Made by a program: the position numbers and the translations under genes
Assembly: GCF_002234575.2 (NCBI RefSeq)
Contig: NZ_CP022464.2
Location: 4,650,001-4,714,000, forward strand
Reading direction: 5' to 3'
Source: Enterocloster bolteae
GTDB taxonomy: Bacteria; Bacillota; Clostridia; Lachnospirales; Lachnospiraceae
DNA: 64,000 nucleotides
Notes under the pieces: generated by a model
What the model saw: only the letters and a program-made list of their open reading frames with translations
Told to the model about the DNA's origin: nothing
The model's database searches: none
Part shown: one piece after another, positions 17,280 to 26,142 of the stretch
Position numbering within the stretch: position 1 is the first letter of the stretch
Layout of the letters: each line of letters starts with the position of its first letter

Positions 17280-17734
17280 ATGAGTCCCCCGTTATATTTT
17301 CGATATAGATTTCGAAGGTAAGGAAGCATATCCTCTGCCCATGCATATTCAGGCATATAACTCCCTGAAAAAAGAGTTATGTAATCCGAATTACCCTTGA
17401 TAAATTCGTAGAAATCACAAATAAACAGTTCCGTATCAACGGCATAGCTTCCTCTCTTTTTAATCAGTATCTGTTCAATCCCATGTTCCATTAAGTTCAT
17501 GCGAAGACGATAGTATACAACCCTTAAATTATTTTTTGCTGTACGTTCTTCTATATTTTCATACAGCAGATACGTCATCTGGGATAAGGATACGCTGCTT
17601 CCACGCTTTTCAACCATGATAGCAAGCATTTCTTTTGCCTTGCTGCTGGGAAAATACAACATTTTGCCATTCACATAGACATCGAATCCGTCGAATGTCT
17701 TTATAAATATATTTACATTTTCCGTATCTGCCAT
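17276..17734 (-). CDS. Stand-alone SARP-like winged-helix regulator
   Basis: About 152 residues from the ATG at 17734 (GGAG eleven bases upstream). An ATG at 17812 would add 26 residues but has no ribosome site, and the shorter start matches the start of the paralogue at 18.4 kb. The core IKTFDGFDVYVNGKMLYFPS then KAKEMLAIMVEKRGSSVSLS and VVYYRLRMNLMEHGIEQIL is the OmpR/SARP-type winged helix seen at the C-terminus of some clostridial response regulators, but with no receiver domain. It heads the capsule operon, overlapping cpsB by 4 nt, so it probably controls capsule expression, perhaps through the two palindromes upstream. That link is inference. Confidence 0.75.
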   Translation of the reverse strand: MADTENVNIFIKTFDGFDVYVNGKMLYFPSSKAKEMLAIMVEKRGSSVSLSQMTYLLYENIEERTAKNNLRVVYYRLRMNLMEHGIEQILIKKRGSYAVDTELFICDFYEFIKGNSDYITLFSGSYMPEYAWAEDMLPYLRNLYRKYNGGLI

Positions 17735-17924
17735 TAGCGTTATTTCTCCCGTTATTCCAGGCCGCATGCCACCATTCTTTGTAAGGATATACCACTCAAT
17801 TGCTTTCAACATCGTTACAAAACCGTTTCAGAAGGCACTTTTTGGCAACTTTTGTAGTATTATGGAAATTTTAAATATAATTTATCCACTTAAAATGGGT
17901 ATAAATCACAAAAATAACCTATTT

Positions 17925-17950
17925 AAACACATAATCAAAATTATGTGTTT
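17925..17950. promoter_or_regulatory. Palindrome, candidate operator (copy 1)
   Basis: Perfect 10-bp arms AAACACATAA and TTATGTGTTT around six bases. The central 20 bp are CACATAAT-N4-ATTATGTG, identical in both half-sites to the second copy 89 bp away. Neither has a T-run after the stem, so a terminator is unlikely. It lies upstream of the capsule operon regulator. Confidence 0.7.
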
Positions 17951-18014
17951 GCAGCCGCTGCCGTAAAGAAGCTTGAATTTGTTTAAAATTGGATTTACAG
18001 TAAGAAGGTCAAAC

Positions 18015-18038
18015 ATCACATAATTCTGATTATGTGAT
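18015..18038. promoter_or_regulatory. Palindrome, candidate operator (copy 2)
   Basis: Arms ATCACATAAT and ATTATGTGAT around TCTG. It has the same CACATAAT-N4-ATTATGTG core as the copy at 17928-17947. The two copies probably bind the same dimeric regulator, possibly with looping. Confidence 0.7.
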
Positions 18039-18055
18039 TTCCCTATAGACAAGTC

Positions 18056-18262
18056 CTAATTTAGATAGTATTTTATTATGTTCTTTTCCGTTTGTTGGTA
18101 TATATCCAGGCTGTTTTTATCCTGGAATACTCCGGGATCTCTCCCAACTGCAATATGTCTATCTCTATTCGATAAAAAATAAAACAGAGTTCCTTCATTT
18201 TCTTCCAAACATAGAAATTTGGCATAATCCTCAATGTATTCCTGCATCAACATCTTCTCCAT
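18056..18262 (-). CDS. Small hypothetical protein
   Basis: 68 residues starting at the ATG at 18262, with a GGGGGA ribosome-site candidate ten bases upstream. It is acidic and Tyr-rich (YIEDYAKFLCLEENEGTLFY), without membrane segments or recognised motifs. It ends 18 bases before palindrome copy 2. It may be the first gene of the capsule transcript, but only its ribosome site and codon-like composition support it. Confidence 0.45.
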   Translation of the reverse strand: MEKMLMQEYIEDYAKFLCLEENEGTLFYFLSNRDRHIAVGRDPGVFQDKNSLDIYQQTEKNIIKYYLN

Positions 18263-18372
18263 TTATTTATCTTCCCCCTAATATTTTTGCAGTCAGTCTT
18301 AACTGTCTGTGTTGAACTATCATATCATTGATCCTAAAGCCTGCCAATCTGGGGGGTTATGGTGATTTTTTA

Positions 18373-18406
18373 CAAAAAAAGGAAGCGTTCATATGAGAAC
18401 GCTTCA
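18373..18406 (-). terminator. Rho-independent terminator
   Basis: On the minus strand GAAGCGTTC and GAACGCTTC form a nine-bp stem followed by CC and seven T. It follows the winged-helix gene at 18.4-18.9 kb and isolates it from the capsule operon. Confidence 0.88.
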
Positions 18407-18434
18407 CACAGTTAAGCATATGTACTATATAATT

Positions 18435-18890
18435 CTACGACTCCCCCTCCTCAAAATAATCCCTTATCAAATTCGACAAAGTAACCTCCGCCCAGCTATA
18501 CTCCGGCATGTACTCCCCGACGAAAAAGTTAGAAGCCCCCTGAACCTGGCGGACCATATCGTAGCTGTCACAGACCACAGCCTCCTTATTAATGGCATAG
18601 GTTCCTCTGCCCTTCACCACAATCTTCTCAATCCCATATTTCTTCAATGTCTGCTTCAGTCTGTGCCACGCTAAATGGACAGCCTGTTTGGCTGCGGTTT
18701 CGTCCCGTTCTCCTTCATTTAAAATCTCAGCCAGGTGAGATAATGTTACTTCCTTTCCGCTCCAGTCCACAAGTATTGCGAGAAGTTCTTTGGCTTTGCT
18801 GCTGGAAAAGTATATCAGCTCACCTTGATAATACAAATCAAAACCACCAAAGGTTTTTACATATACCTTATCCGATGTTATATCAAACAT
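18435..18890 (-). CDS. Second stand-alone SARP-like winged-helix regulator
   Basis: 151 residues, paralogous to the regulator at 17.3 kb. KTFGGFDLYYQGELIYFSS, KAKELLAILVDWSGKEVTLS, LAWHRLKQTLKKYGIEKIVV and GEYMPEYSWAE line up with the first copy, including the shared YMPEY-WAE end. No receiver or activation domain is attached. It forms a single-gene unit: its own upstream region and a strong terminator downstream. A DNA-binding regulator of capsule or surface genes is likely; the target and the signal are unknown. Confidence 0.75.
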   Translation of the reverse strand: MFDITSDKVYVKTFGGFDLYYQGELIYFSSSKAKELLAILVDWSGKEVTLSHLAEILNEGERDETAAKQAVHLAWHRLKQTLKKYGIEKIVVKGRGTYAINKEAVVCDSYDMVRQVQGASNFFVGEYMPEYSWAEVTLSNLIRDYFEEGES

Positions 18891-19153
18891 GATTCATGCT
18901 CACCTATCATCCCGTATTCAAAGAGAATCTGCTTCTCTTTGTGTGCTCCTATTTGTATCCTCCTCAGCCATCAGGTCCTATTTATATGTTAACATAAATG
19001 TCATTGTAAGACCAGTTGTATATCCATGAAAATACAAATAATGCCCCTCCATATTTTACCTAAAATATGTATTTTTTCAACTGGTTTATTATATTTGTGA
19101 TTTTAATCTGCCTCCGCAATGTTAGTACCCACCTGTGTTAAAAATAAGTGGTT
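18891..19153. other. Intergenic promoter region with nested inverted repeats
   Basis: AT-rich and without genes. It contains the palindrome ATATTTTA-CC-TAAAATAT (19051-19068) inside a wider inverted repeat, ACCAGTTG (19011-19018) and CAACTGGT (19078-19085). These could be control sites for the winged-helix gene. Confidence 0.5.
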
Positions 19154-19197
19154 AAAAAAGAAAGGCTCCGCTTCCATTCCGCGGCGCCCTTCTTTTT
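19154..19197 (-). terminator. Terminator of the purine hydroxylase operon
   Basis: Minus-strand stem AAGGGCGCCGC / GCGGAGCCTTT (one mismatch, one G-U) followed by C and six T. It lies 100 bases after the iron-sulfur subunit gene. The plus strand also has a short T-run, so it may work both ways. Confidence 0.75.
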
Positions 19198-19296
19198 CAC
19201 TATGGTCCTTCGTTTCTTATCCTAAAATCCTGTATACCCAGGTGTCAGCCGCAGCTTCCTCAGGGCTGCCGCCTTTACCGCACCTGCATATCTCTT

Positions 19297-19782
19297 TTAT
19301 TTTCCCACCACCTTGTACGTTTCCTCCACAATACGCTCCATGGCGTTGAGAATGTTTTCATACCCTGTGCATCTGCACAGGTGGCCGGATATCAGCTTGC
19401 GCAGCTCATCGCGGTTATACCGCTTTCCGGTACCTACGATCTCCACCGCTGTCATGATCAGTCCCGGCGTACAGAAACCGCACTGAACTGCCGCTTCCTC
19501 TATAAATGCCTTCTGGATGGTGCTCAGCTCGCCGTTTGGCCCTTTTAACCCTTCCACTGTCATGATGCTGCGGCCTTCCGCCCACATGGTCAGGTAGATG
19601 CAGCTGTCTATGGCCTCTCCGTCCACCAGCACTGTGCAGGCGCCGCACTCCCCTACTTCGCAGCCCTTTTTCACACTGGTCAGTCCCAGGCGGTTCCGCA
19701 ATGTCTCCAGAAGGGATTCTCTTGGGTCCACTGCCAACTCCACTTCTTTTCCATTAACAGTCATATGCACTATGTTAAGCAT
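19297..19782 (-). CDS. Xanthine dehydrogenase-type 2Fe-2S subunit
   Basis: 161 residues from the ATG at 19782, preceded by AGGAGGTG; a GTG three codons upstream overlaps that site. The first [2Fe-2S] cluster motif is GCEVGECGACTVLVDG with a fourth Cys in SCIYL. The second is VQCGFCTPG with CRCTGYENI. It is the small electron-transfer subunit of a three-subunit molybdenum hydroxylase, passing electrons from the molybdenum centre to FAD. It overlaps the FAD subunit gene by 8 nt. Confidence 0.95.
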   Translation of the reverse strand: MLNIVHMTVNGKEVELAVDPRESLLETLRNRLGLTSVKKGCEVGECGACTVLVDGEAIDSCIYLTMWAEGRSIMTVEGLKGPNGELSTIQKAFIEEAAVQCGFCTPGLIMTAVEIVGTGKRYNRDELRKLISGHLCRCTGYENILNAMERIVEETYKVVGK

Positions 19783-20662
19783 CCCACTCACCTCCTGCGT
19801 TGATTACGGCCTGCTTTACGGCACGCCTGCCCAGCTCCTCCACCAGCTGCAGCCTGAACTCCCTGGAAGCCCTCCAGCTGGAACGCGGATTTACTTCCTC
19901 CAGAGCGCCTTTTCCCACAGCCTGGGCCAGGGCCTCCCCTGTTTCCATTCCCTTTACAGCCTCTTCTGTCGTATGGCAGCGGATCGGAGTGGGCGCAGCC
20001 ACCCCGTATGCCAGGCGAAGGTCCTGTATGTGTTTCTTATCCTCTGTCAGCTTCACGCTTACAGCACACCCCAGGGTGGCGATCTCCATGGCATTTCTCT
20101 TGCCGTATTTGATATATTGACCGCCGTAGCCCTGGTAGTTCTCTTTCTTTATCCGGATAGCCGTCAGCACTTCATCGTGATTCCTCACAGTCCTTCCCGG
20201 CCCGGTGTACCACTGGCTGATGGGCACCTCCCTGACGCCGTCAGGCCCCTTAAGGACCAGGACCGCATCCAGGCAGCACAGGCTGCTGGCGCTGTCCGCG
20301 CTGGTCACGCCGTTGCACACATTGCCGCCTATGGTTCCGATGTTGCGCAGCTGGGGACCGCCTGCCATGTCCACCGCATCTCCCAGCATGGGAATATGCT
20401 TCTGAATGATGTCATTATTGGTAATATGGGAAAATGTGGTGGCCGGACCTATAACAATGGTTCCGTCCTCCTCCATTCTTATGCCCTCCAGCTCCTTAAT
20501 CCCGTGAATGCTAACCAGGGAGCAGCCGGCCAGCTTTCCCTCCCTGATTTTAATCAGCACATCGCTGCCTCCGGAGATGACCACTGCCTCAGGGTCTTCC
20601 ACTAGGGCGCGCACCGCATCTTCCACATCTGCTGCCTGATAAAATTTTCCGATATCATACAT
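19775..20662 (-). CDS. Xanthine dehydrogenase-type FAD-binding subunit
   Basis: 295 residues. The FAD-binding motif VVISGGSDVLIKIREG is followed by GPATTFSHI and RNIGTIGGNVCNGVTSADS, typical of CoxM/XdhB proteins; the C-terminal CO dehydrogenase flavoprotein domain follows. It accepts electrons from the iron-sulfur subunit and reduces NAD+ or another acceptor. It is encoded 18 bases after the large subunit. Confidence 0.94.
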   Translation of the reverse strand: MYDIGKFYQAADVEDAVRALVEDPEAVVISGGSDVLIKIREGKLAGCSLVSIHGIKELEGIRMEEDGTIVIGPATTFSHITNNDIIQKHIPMLGDAVDMAGGPQLRNIGTIGGNVCNGVTSADSASSLCCLDAVLVLKGPDGVREVPISQWYTGPGRTVRNHDEVLTAIRIKKENYQGYGGQYIKYGKRNAMEIATLGCAVSVKLTEDKKHIQDLRLAYGVAAPTPIRCHTTEEAVKGMETGEALAQAVGKGALEEVNPRSSWRASREFRLQLVEELGRRAVKQAVINAGGEWDA

Positions 20663-20680
20663 GCTGTTTCACCGCCCTTT

Positions 20681-22969
20681 CTATATTAATCCCGCTTCCT
20701 TGAAATGCTTCACCATCTTCTGTGGATCCATGGGCAGACTGTCCACTGCAACGCCTGTGGCGTTAAGAACTGCGTTGCGCACAGCCGGGGCAACCGGAAT
20801 CGCCGGCGGCTCCCCAAGCGCCTTATTTCCAAAGGGACCTGTGGGATCATCCAACTCCACAAAGAGTGCGTTTAAGTCCGGAGTATCCATGGCTGTGGGC
20901 AGCTTATAATCCAGCAAATTGTCGTTTAACGGTCTCCCCTTTGCGTCAAAGAGCAGCTCCTCGCTGAGTCCGTAGCCCAGTCCCATGCTCATGCCGCCGT
21001 GTACCTGGGCAGCAGCCAGCTTGGGGTTAATCAGTTTTCCGCTGTCATGTACATTGACGATATTGGTCACCTTCACCTTGCCCAAAGGCATATCCACCTC
21101 CACCTCCGCAAAGCAGGCACCCGTGGCAAATGTATTGGTCTTGCAATGGCTGGTGGCCTCTGCCGTGATATGTACGGAGCGGTCCAGGCTGTAAAATGCC
21201 GTGGTGGCCAGCTCCTCCATGGGCAACAGCTGCGTTCCGGTCTCCTTATCCACAATGTGGTTATCCCTCACATCCAGGGTATCCTGGGGCTTCTCCAGCA
21301 TATAAGCAGCGTAATCCAGTATCTTTTCCTTAAATATAGCGCCGGTTTTCTTCACTGCCATACCGCTGACATAGGTCTGCCTGGAAGCATATGCGCCGGT
21401 ATCAAAGGGGCTTACGTCCGTATCCTGGGTGGACAGCACATTTACCTTATCTTCCGTGATTCCGGTCACCTCTGCCGCCATCTGGGTAAACACGGTGTCG
21501 GCGCCCTGGCCGATTTCCGTTGCCCCCATCTGCAGCTGCATGGAGCCGTCCTGGTTCAGTATCATGCGGCAGGATGCTGTTTCCAGGGATATGGGATATA
21601 CGCCTGTCTTATAGCAGAAGATAGCCATACCGATTCCCTTTCGCACGGGTCCTGTCTGGTTTTCATATTCCCTGCGTTTCTCATCCCAGCGGATGAATTC
21701 CCGGCCCTTTTCCATACATTCCGCCAGGCCGTATGTATTGCATTTCACATGAGTGTGGGGGTCAACGTATCCCGGCCTCATGCAGTTCTTTTTCCTGAAT
21801 TCCAACGGGTCCATGTGAAGGGCCAGGGCCAGGTCGTCTGCCATGCATTCCGCGGCAAACGCTGCCTGGGGAATTCCGTATCCCCTCATGGCGCCGCCCG
21901 TGGCCAGATTGGTGTACACAGTCCAGGCATCGGACTCCAGCACCTTCTCATCCTTGTAAATCTGCTTGAACTCATTGGAGGAGTTGGCTACGATGGCATG
22001 GGCATGGGACGCGTATCCGCCCTGGTTGGAATATGCCTCCAGCTTCCTGGCAACCAGCGTGCCGTCCTTCCTGGCCGCTGCCTTTACCTTGAACTCGATG
22101 GCATGGCGCACCCTGGTACATCCCAGAGTTTCTTCCCTGGATATCTCCATCCTGACCCCTCTTCCTCCCACCTGGGTGGTAAGGAAAGCATTTAAGGGCT
22201 CATAGAGTACATCCTGCTTGTTGCCGAATCCGCCGCCGATGTAGGGCTTTATCACACGGATACGGCCCATGGGCAGTCCCAGCGCCTGGCTGATGACACG
22301 GCGCACAATATGGGGGATCTGTGTGGATGTGGTGACGATGATTCTTCCCTTTTCCATATAGGCAAAGGAGATGGGCGTTTCTATGTGGCAGTGCTGCACG
22401 CTCTGGGTCCGGTAGTCCTTTTCTATCTCCACCAGTCCCTCCTCCTTCACTGCTTCCCCGTAAGTCCCTTCGCCCACCACAAAAGAAGAATGGGCAATGA
22501 CATTTCCCGGTTTTTCATCGTGAAGTCGGGATGCGCCCTCTGCCATGGCGTCCTCCACGGTCAGCAGGGGAGCATACTCCTCATACTCCACCTTCACAAG
22601 CCTGGCTGCCCTGGCTGCCGCTATATCGTCCTCCGCTATCACGGCTGCAATATCGTCTCCATAGACCCGCACCCTGGTATTGAGAAGTTTCCTGTCCGCA
22701 ATATCCTGATGGGCCGTTTCCACGGACCATGGATGGCCGGGTGTGGGGAACTGGATGTCCGGTACATCGAAGCACGTTACAATCTTCACTACCCCCGGCA
22801 CCTTCCGTGCTTCTTCCAAATCAAAGCTTTTTACCACGCCGTTGGCGATGGTGCTGCGTATTACCTTTGCCACCAGAAGACCCTGTGGCTCTAAATCGGC
22901 TGTATACCTGGCACTGCCTGTGACTTTGTCAAATGCGTCAACGCGGGTCATGTTTTTACCAATTCCCAT
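20681..22969 (-). CDS. Xanthine dehydrogenase-type molybdopterin subunit
   Basis: About 762 residues from the ATG at 22969, with AAGGAGG eleven bases upstream. The N-terminal hammerhead domain has DAFDKVTGSARYTADL. The cofactor domain has YIGGGFGNKQDVLYEP, TGGAMRGYGIPQAAFA, MGATEIGQGADTVF and, near the C-terminus, the active-site glutamate in ALGEPPAIPVAPAVRNAV. It hydroxylates purines (hypoxanthine or xanthine) at the molybdenum centre. Clustering with guanine deaminase and a purine permease under a guanine-type riboswitch supports purine use, though a selenium-dependent purine hydroxylase or a related hydroxylase is possible. Confidence 0.93.
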   Translation of the reverse strand: MGIGKNMTRVDAFDKVTGSARYTADLEPQGLLVAKVIRSTIANGVVKSFDLEEARKVPGVVKIVTCFDVPDIQFPTPGHPWSVETAHQDIADRKLLNTRVRVYGDDIAAVIAEDDIAAARAARLVKVEYEEYAPLLTVEDAMAEGASRLHDEKPGNVIAHSSFVVGEGTYGEAVKEEGLVEIEKDYRTQSVQHCHIETPISFAYMEKGRIIVTTSTQIPHIVRRVISQALGLPMGRIRVIKPYIGGGFGNKQDVLYEPLNAFLTTQVGGRGVRMEISREETLGCTRVRHAIEFKVKAAARKDGTLVARKLEAYSNQGGYASHAHAIVANSSNEFKQIYKDEKVLESDAWTVYTNLATGGAMRGYGIPQAAFAAECMADDLALALHMDPLEFRKKNCMRPGYVDPHTHVKCNTYGLAECMEKGREFIRWDEKRREYENQTGPVRKGIGMAIFCYKTGVYPISLETASCRMILNQDGSMQLQMGATEIGQGADTVFTQMAAEVTGITEDKVNVLSTQDTDVSPFDTGAYASRQTYVSGMAVKKTGAIFKEKILDYAAYMLEKPQDTLDVRDNHIVDKETGTQLLPMEELATTAFYSLDRSVHITAEATSHCKTNTFATGACFAEVEVDMPLGKVKVTNIVNVHDSGKLINPKLAAAQVHGGMSMGLGYGLSEELLFDAKGRPLNDNLLDYKLPTAMDTPDLNALFVELDDPTGPFGNKALGEPPAIPVAPAVRNAVLNATGVAVDSLPMDPQKMVKHFKEAGLI

Positions 22970-23042
22970 GGTGTGCTCTACCTCCTTATCCTGAATGCGC
23001 AAACGCCTGTATTCCAGGCGTCTGCATTATATGCTGCTCGTT

Positions 23043-24437
23043 TTAAATTAATACATACTTAAGTACAAATAATATAGCCAATATATACATCAGAAGGCTG
23101 ATTTTCTTCTCCTTCGCATGGCCGGTTGCAACGTTGATAACCACGTAGGAGATAACGCCCATTGCAATACCTTCGGAAATGCTGTACATGAAAGGCATGG
23201 CGATGATGGCGATGTAGCTTGGAATTGCCTCTGTAAAGTCGTTGAAATCAATCTTCAAAATTGAGCTGATCATCAGGAAACCTACGATAATCAGAGCCGG
23301 TGCCGTTGCAAAGGACGGGATGGCTAAGAAAATCGGTGACAGGAACAGGGACAGACCAAAGAATATAGCTGCCACTACGGATGTAAGTCCGGTTCTTCCG
23401 CCTTCCGCAACACCGGAAGCGCTCTCAACGAATGTGGTTGTGGTGGAGGTACCGAATACAGCGCCAAGGGAGGTACCGATGGCATCAGACAGAAGGGCGC
23501 CTCTAATCTTAGGAAGCTTTCCGTCCTTATCCAGCATGTCGGCCTTGGATGCCACGCCAATCAGTGTTCCCAGTGTATCGAACATATCCACAAACAGGAA
23601 CGCGAACATGATGGTTACAAAGTTCAGGGACAGGATGCCGCTGAAATCCATCTTAAAGAAGGTGGGCGCCATGCTCTGGATACCGAAACCGCTGGAGAAA
23701 TCAGGAAGTACGCTGAACATTCCCAGCTCTGCATTTGGCTGGTACAGCCCTGTCACTTCGCAGATAATACCTAAAATCCATGTGATGAGAATACCCCAGA
23801 GGATGTTTCCCTTTATGTTCTTAACAACCAGGATACCGGTAATAAGTACGCCGATAAGGGCCAGCAGTACAGTGATTCCAACAGAATTAAATGTTCCTGC
23901 GTCCAGAGAGCCTTTGAATGAAAATACGGATACAAGGGTGGCGCTCTCCACCACGATTTTAGCGTTCTGCAGACCGATGAAGGCGATAAAAAGCCCGATA
24001 CCAGCGGATACTGCGTGTTTCAGATTCATGGGAATGGCATTGAAAATAGCTTCACGCACATTGGTAAGAGACAGTGCGATAAAGATAAGGCCTTCCACAA
24101 ATACGGCTGCCAGAGCCATCTGCCAGGTATAACCCATCTGGAGTACTACGGTGTATGCAAAGTAAGCATTCAGTCCCATGCCGGGCGCCAGCACAAAAGG
24201 ATAATTGGCAAATGCAGCCATCAGCAGGGTGGCAACCAGGGATGCAAGGGCAGTGGCTGTAAAGACAGCACCTCTGTCCATTCCCGTGGCGCTCAGGATG
24301 TTCGGATTCACTGCAAGGATGTAGGCCATTGTCATGAACGTGGTGATACCGGCAATTACCTCTGTTTTGACATCTGTGTGGTTTTCCGACAGGTGAAATA
24401 CTTTTTCCAGGAATCCCTGATTTGATTTGTTCTCCAT
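23043..24437 (-). CDS. AzgA/PbuG-type purine permease (NCS2)
   Basis: 464 residues with about 12 to 14 membrane segments. KTEVIAGITTFMTMAYILAV at the start, LAPGMGLNAYFAYTVV, FVDMFDTLGTLIGVASKA and SASGVAEGGRTGLTSVV are hallmarks of the adenine/guanine/hypoxanthine permease branch. It imports purine bases by proton symport. The position between guanine deaminase and the hydroxylase genes fits uptake of the operon's substrate. Confidence 0.95.
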   Translation of the reverse strand: MENKSNQGFLEKVFHLSENHTDVKTEVIAGITTFMTMAYILAVNPNILSATGMDRGAVFTATALASLVATLLMAAFANYPFVLAPGMGLNAYFAYTVVLQMGYTWQMALAAVFVEGLIFIALSLTNVREAIFNAIPMNLKHAVSAGIGLFIAFIGLQNAKIVVESATLVSVFSFKGSLDAGTFNSVGITVLLALIGVLITGILVVKNIKGNILWGILITWILGIICEVTGLYQPNAELGMFSVLPDFSSGFGIQSMAPTFFKMDFSGILSLNFVTIMFAFLFVDMFDTLGTLIGVASKADMLDKDGKLPKIRGALLSDAIGTSLGAVFGTSTTTTFVESASGVAEGGRTGLTSVVAAIFFGLSLFLSPIFLAIPSFATAPALIIVGFLMISSILKIDFNDFTEAIPSYIAIIAMPFMYSISEGIAMGVISYVVINVATGHAKEKKISLLMYILAILFVLKYVLI

Positions 24438-24552
24438 ACTTCATACCTCCTTGAATTCATACCTATAGTTTTCCGCTGTTTCTATTTTAAAGAACGGTAC
24501 CCCTTTCCGCCCTTTTATGTATCTATTCAATTTTCATTTAAAACATCTTCTG

Positions 24553-25824
24553 TTAAAATATCTTTCTGCCCGCCACATACTTGGCGTCAATATGGCGCTC
24601 ATCCGAGAGGTAAATGAACCGCTCCAGCCGCTCCTTTAAGCTCAGAGGCTGAGGATGCTTAAGGCTCTCGTCGTTCAGCACCAGCGCGTCTAACTCATAT
24701 CCTTCCTCAAAGCTTCCGGCCTTTCCGAAGAATCCGCCGCCGCCCTTTGTTCCCAGGTAGAATGCCTCCTCTGCCGTAAGGGGCTTGCATGTCTCATCCA
24801 CCAGTCTCCAGCGCAGCTTCGACACCTGGATGGCGTCAGCCATGGCTCTGAACACGGACTCTCCCGCTCCTCCGGCCACATCCGTGCCAAGTCCTGTGGG
24901 GATACCCTGTTCCAGATAGGTCCTGACGGGCGCAATGCCGGAGGACAGGTTGGTGTTGGACTGGGGACAATGGGCCACGTATACGCCGTTGTCCCTCATT
25001 CTCTGTATTTCCTCTTCCGGCGGCCACACACAGTGGGCCATGATGGTTTTCACGCCGCTGCCGAACATGCCGAAATGGTCGTATGCATCGCCGTAAAACT
25101 CAGACCACGGGCAAAGTTCCTTCACCCAGTCAATCTCTCCCTTGTTTTCCGACAAATGGGACTGGACCGGAAGATCATACTCCATCTGAATCTTCTTGAG
25201 CTCTTCCATCAGGGTGTCGGAGCAGGTGGGAATGAACCTTGGCGTGAGAATGGGAGCCGTGTTCCTGTACCGTCCCTTTATGTCCTCCAGCCATTGTCTG
25301 GTCTCCCTCAGGGATTCCGCTGTCTCCTCCACCAGGATATCCGGGCTGTTCCGGTCCATGTTGACCTTGCCTACCATGGTCTTAAGTCCGGTCTCCTCCA
25401 TCAAATCCATGAGAAGCTCCGTAGCCTCCCTGTGCATGGTTGCAAATATACAAGCCCTTGTGGTTGCACTGTGTTTCATGTTTTCCGCAAATATGGTATA
25501 TGCCTTCCCGGCATACTCCATATCGCTGTACTTGGCCTCCTCTGGAAACGTCCGCGTGTTCAGCCATTCCAATAGTTCAAGGTCCATACCCAGACCTCTG
25601 AATGAATACTGCGGGGCATGGAGATGAAGGTCCGTAAGACCCGGCACAATCAGCCTGTCTCCATAATCCGTCAGAGGAAAGCCTGCATACATCTGCGGAA
25701 GTTCTTTGTACACGCCGGCTGATTCGCCGTCTGCACATACCAGATATCCCTGTTCAACACAAATCAGTGTGCGGGAATCCTGGCTGTAGCAGATATTGCC
25801 CTTTAATACAAAATTTTCTGCCAT
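24553..25824 (-). CDS. guaD: Guanine deaminase
   Basis: 423 residues of the amidohydrolase superfamily. The zinc-binding motif is VPGLTDLHLHAPQYSFRG, then NTRTFPEEAKYSD and QSHLSENKGEIDWVKEL. KTIMAHCVWPPEEEI, VAHCPQSNTNLSSG and GLGTDVAGG give the remaining metal and catalytic residues. It deaminates guanine to xanthine, the substrate for the downstream hydroxylase. It is the first gene after a guanine-class riboswitch. Confidence 0.94.
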   Translation of the reverse strand: MAENFVLKGNICYSQDSRTLICVEQGYLVCADGESAGVYKELPQMYAGFPLTDYGDRLIVPGLTDLHLHAPQYSFRGLGMDLELLEWLNTRTFPEEAKYSDMEYAGKAYTIFAENMKHSATTRACIFATMHREATELLMDLMEETGLKTMVGKVNMDRNSPDILVEETAESLRETRQWLEDIKGRYRNTAPILTPRFIPTCSDTLMEELKKIQMEYDLPVQSHLSENKGEIDWVKELCPWSEFYGDAYDHFGMFGSGVKTIMAHCVWPPEEEIQRMRDNGVYVAHCPQSNTNLSSGIAPVRTYLEQGIPTGLGTDVAGGAGESVFRAMADAIQVSKLRWRLVDETCKPLTAEEAFYLGTKGGGGFFGKAGSFEEGYELDALVLNDESLKHPQPLSLKERLERFIYLSDERHIDAKYVAGRKIF

Positions 25825-25992
25825 ATGCTCCTCCTTTTCCGTGATACGCCGGTGACCGGCGCACCCTTGTATTCACCCGTACAGCGGCGGGCCCGGGCTT
25901 CTATCTGCATTTTTTTGCAAACAAAAAAACCACCGCTGTTCCTAAGGCTCCACATCAGCCTGTCTCCGGCGCCCCGGGCAGTACCTGATGTG

Positions 25993-26061
25993 AAAACTTA
26001 TAGTCAACTATTACGGTAGTTGGTAGAAACGCTCAACCTATCTTGAGCATATATAAGTTTT
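25993..26061 (-). ncRNA. Purine (guanine-class) riboswitch aptamer
   Basis: On the minus strand the P1 arms AAAACTTATA and TATAAGTTTT pair perfectly. Between them are a P2 hairpin (GCTCAAG/TTGAGC), the conserved J2/3 core TTTCTACC, and a P3 hairpin (CAACTA/TAGTTG) with the loop CCGTAA. J3/1 reads GACTAT; the C at the specificity position is the guanine/hypoxanthine type, not the adenine type (T). Just downstream, CACATCAG (25985-25992 on the plus strand as CTGATGTG) can pair with a matching arm at 25951-25958, and seven T occur at 25923-25929. The switching mechanism is not fully clear. It should control guaD, the permease and the hydroxylase genes. Confidence 0.92.
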
Positions 26062-26106
26062 GAATACTTATACTTCTATTCTATTGCGTCATCTTCTGAC
26101 ATCTTG

Positions 26107-26136
26107 AGTCTATCACAATAGACAACTCAATGTCAA
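26107..26136 (-). promoter_or_regulatory. Candidate promoter of the purine operon
   Basis: TTGACA (-35) and TAGACT (-10) are 18 bases apart on the minus strand, about 45 bases before the riboswitch. The -10 is weak but the position is right. Confidence 0.4.
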
Positions 26137-26142
26137 TATATC

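Noticed and set aside
19598..22195. Long plus-strand open frames (335 and 398 codons)
   Set aside because: They mirror the FAD and molybdopterin subunit genes, which have full cofactor motifs on the minus strand.
25843..25859. Palindrome CGCCGGT-ACCGGCG before guaD as a riboswitch terminator
   Set aside because: The loop would be one base and no T-run follows, so it does not fit a terminator.
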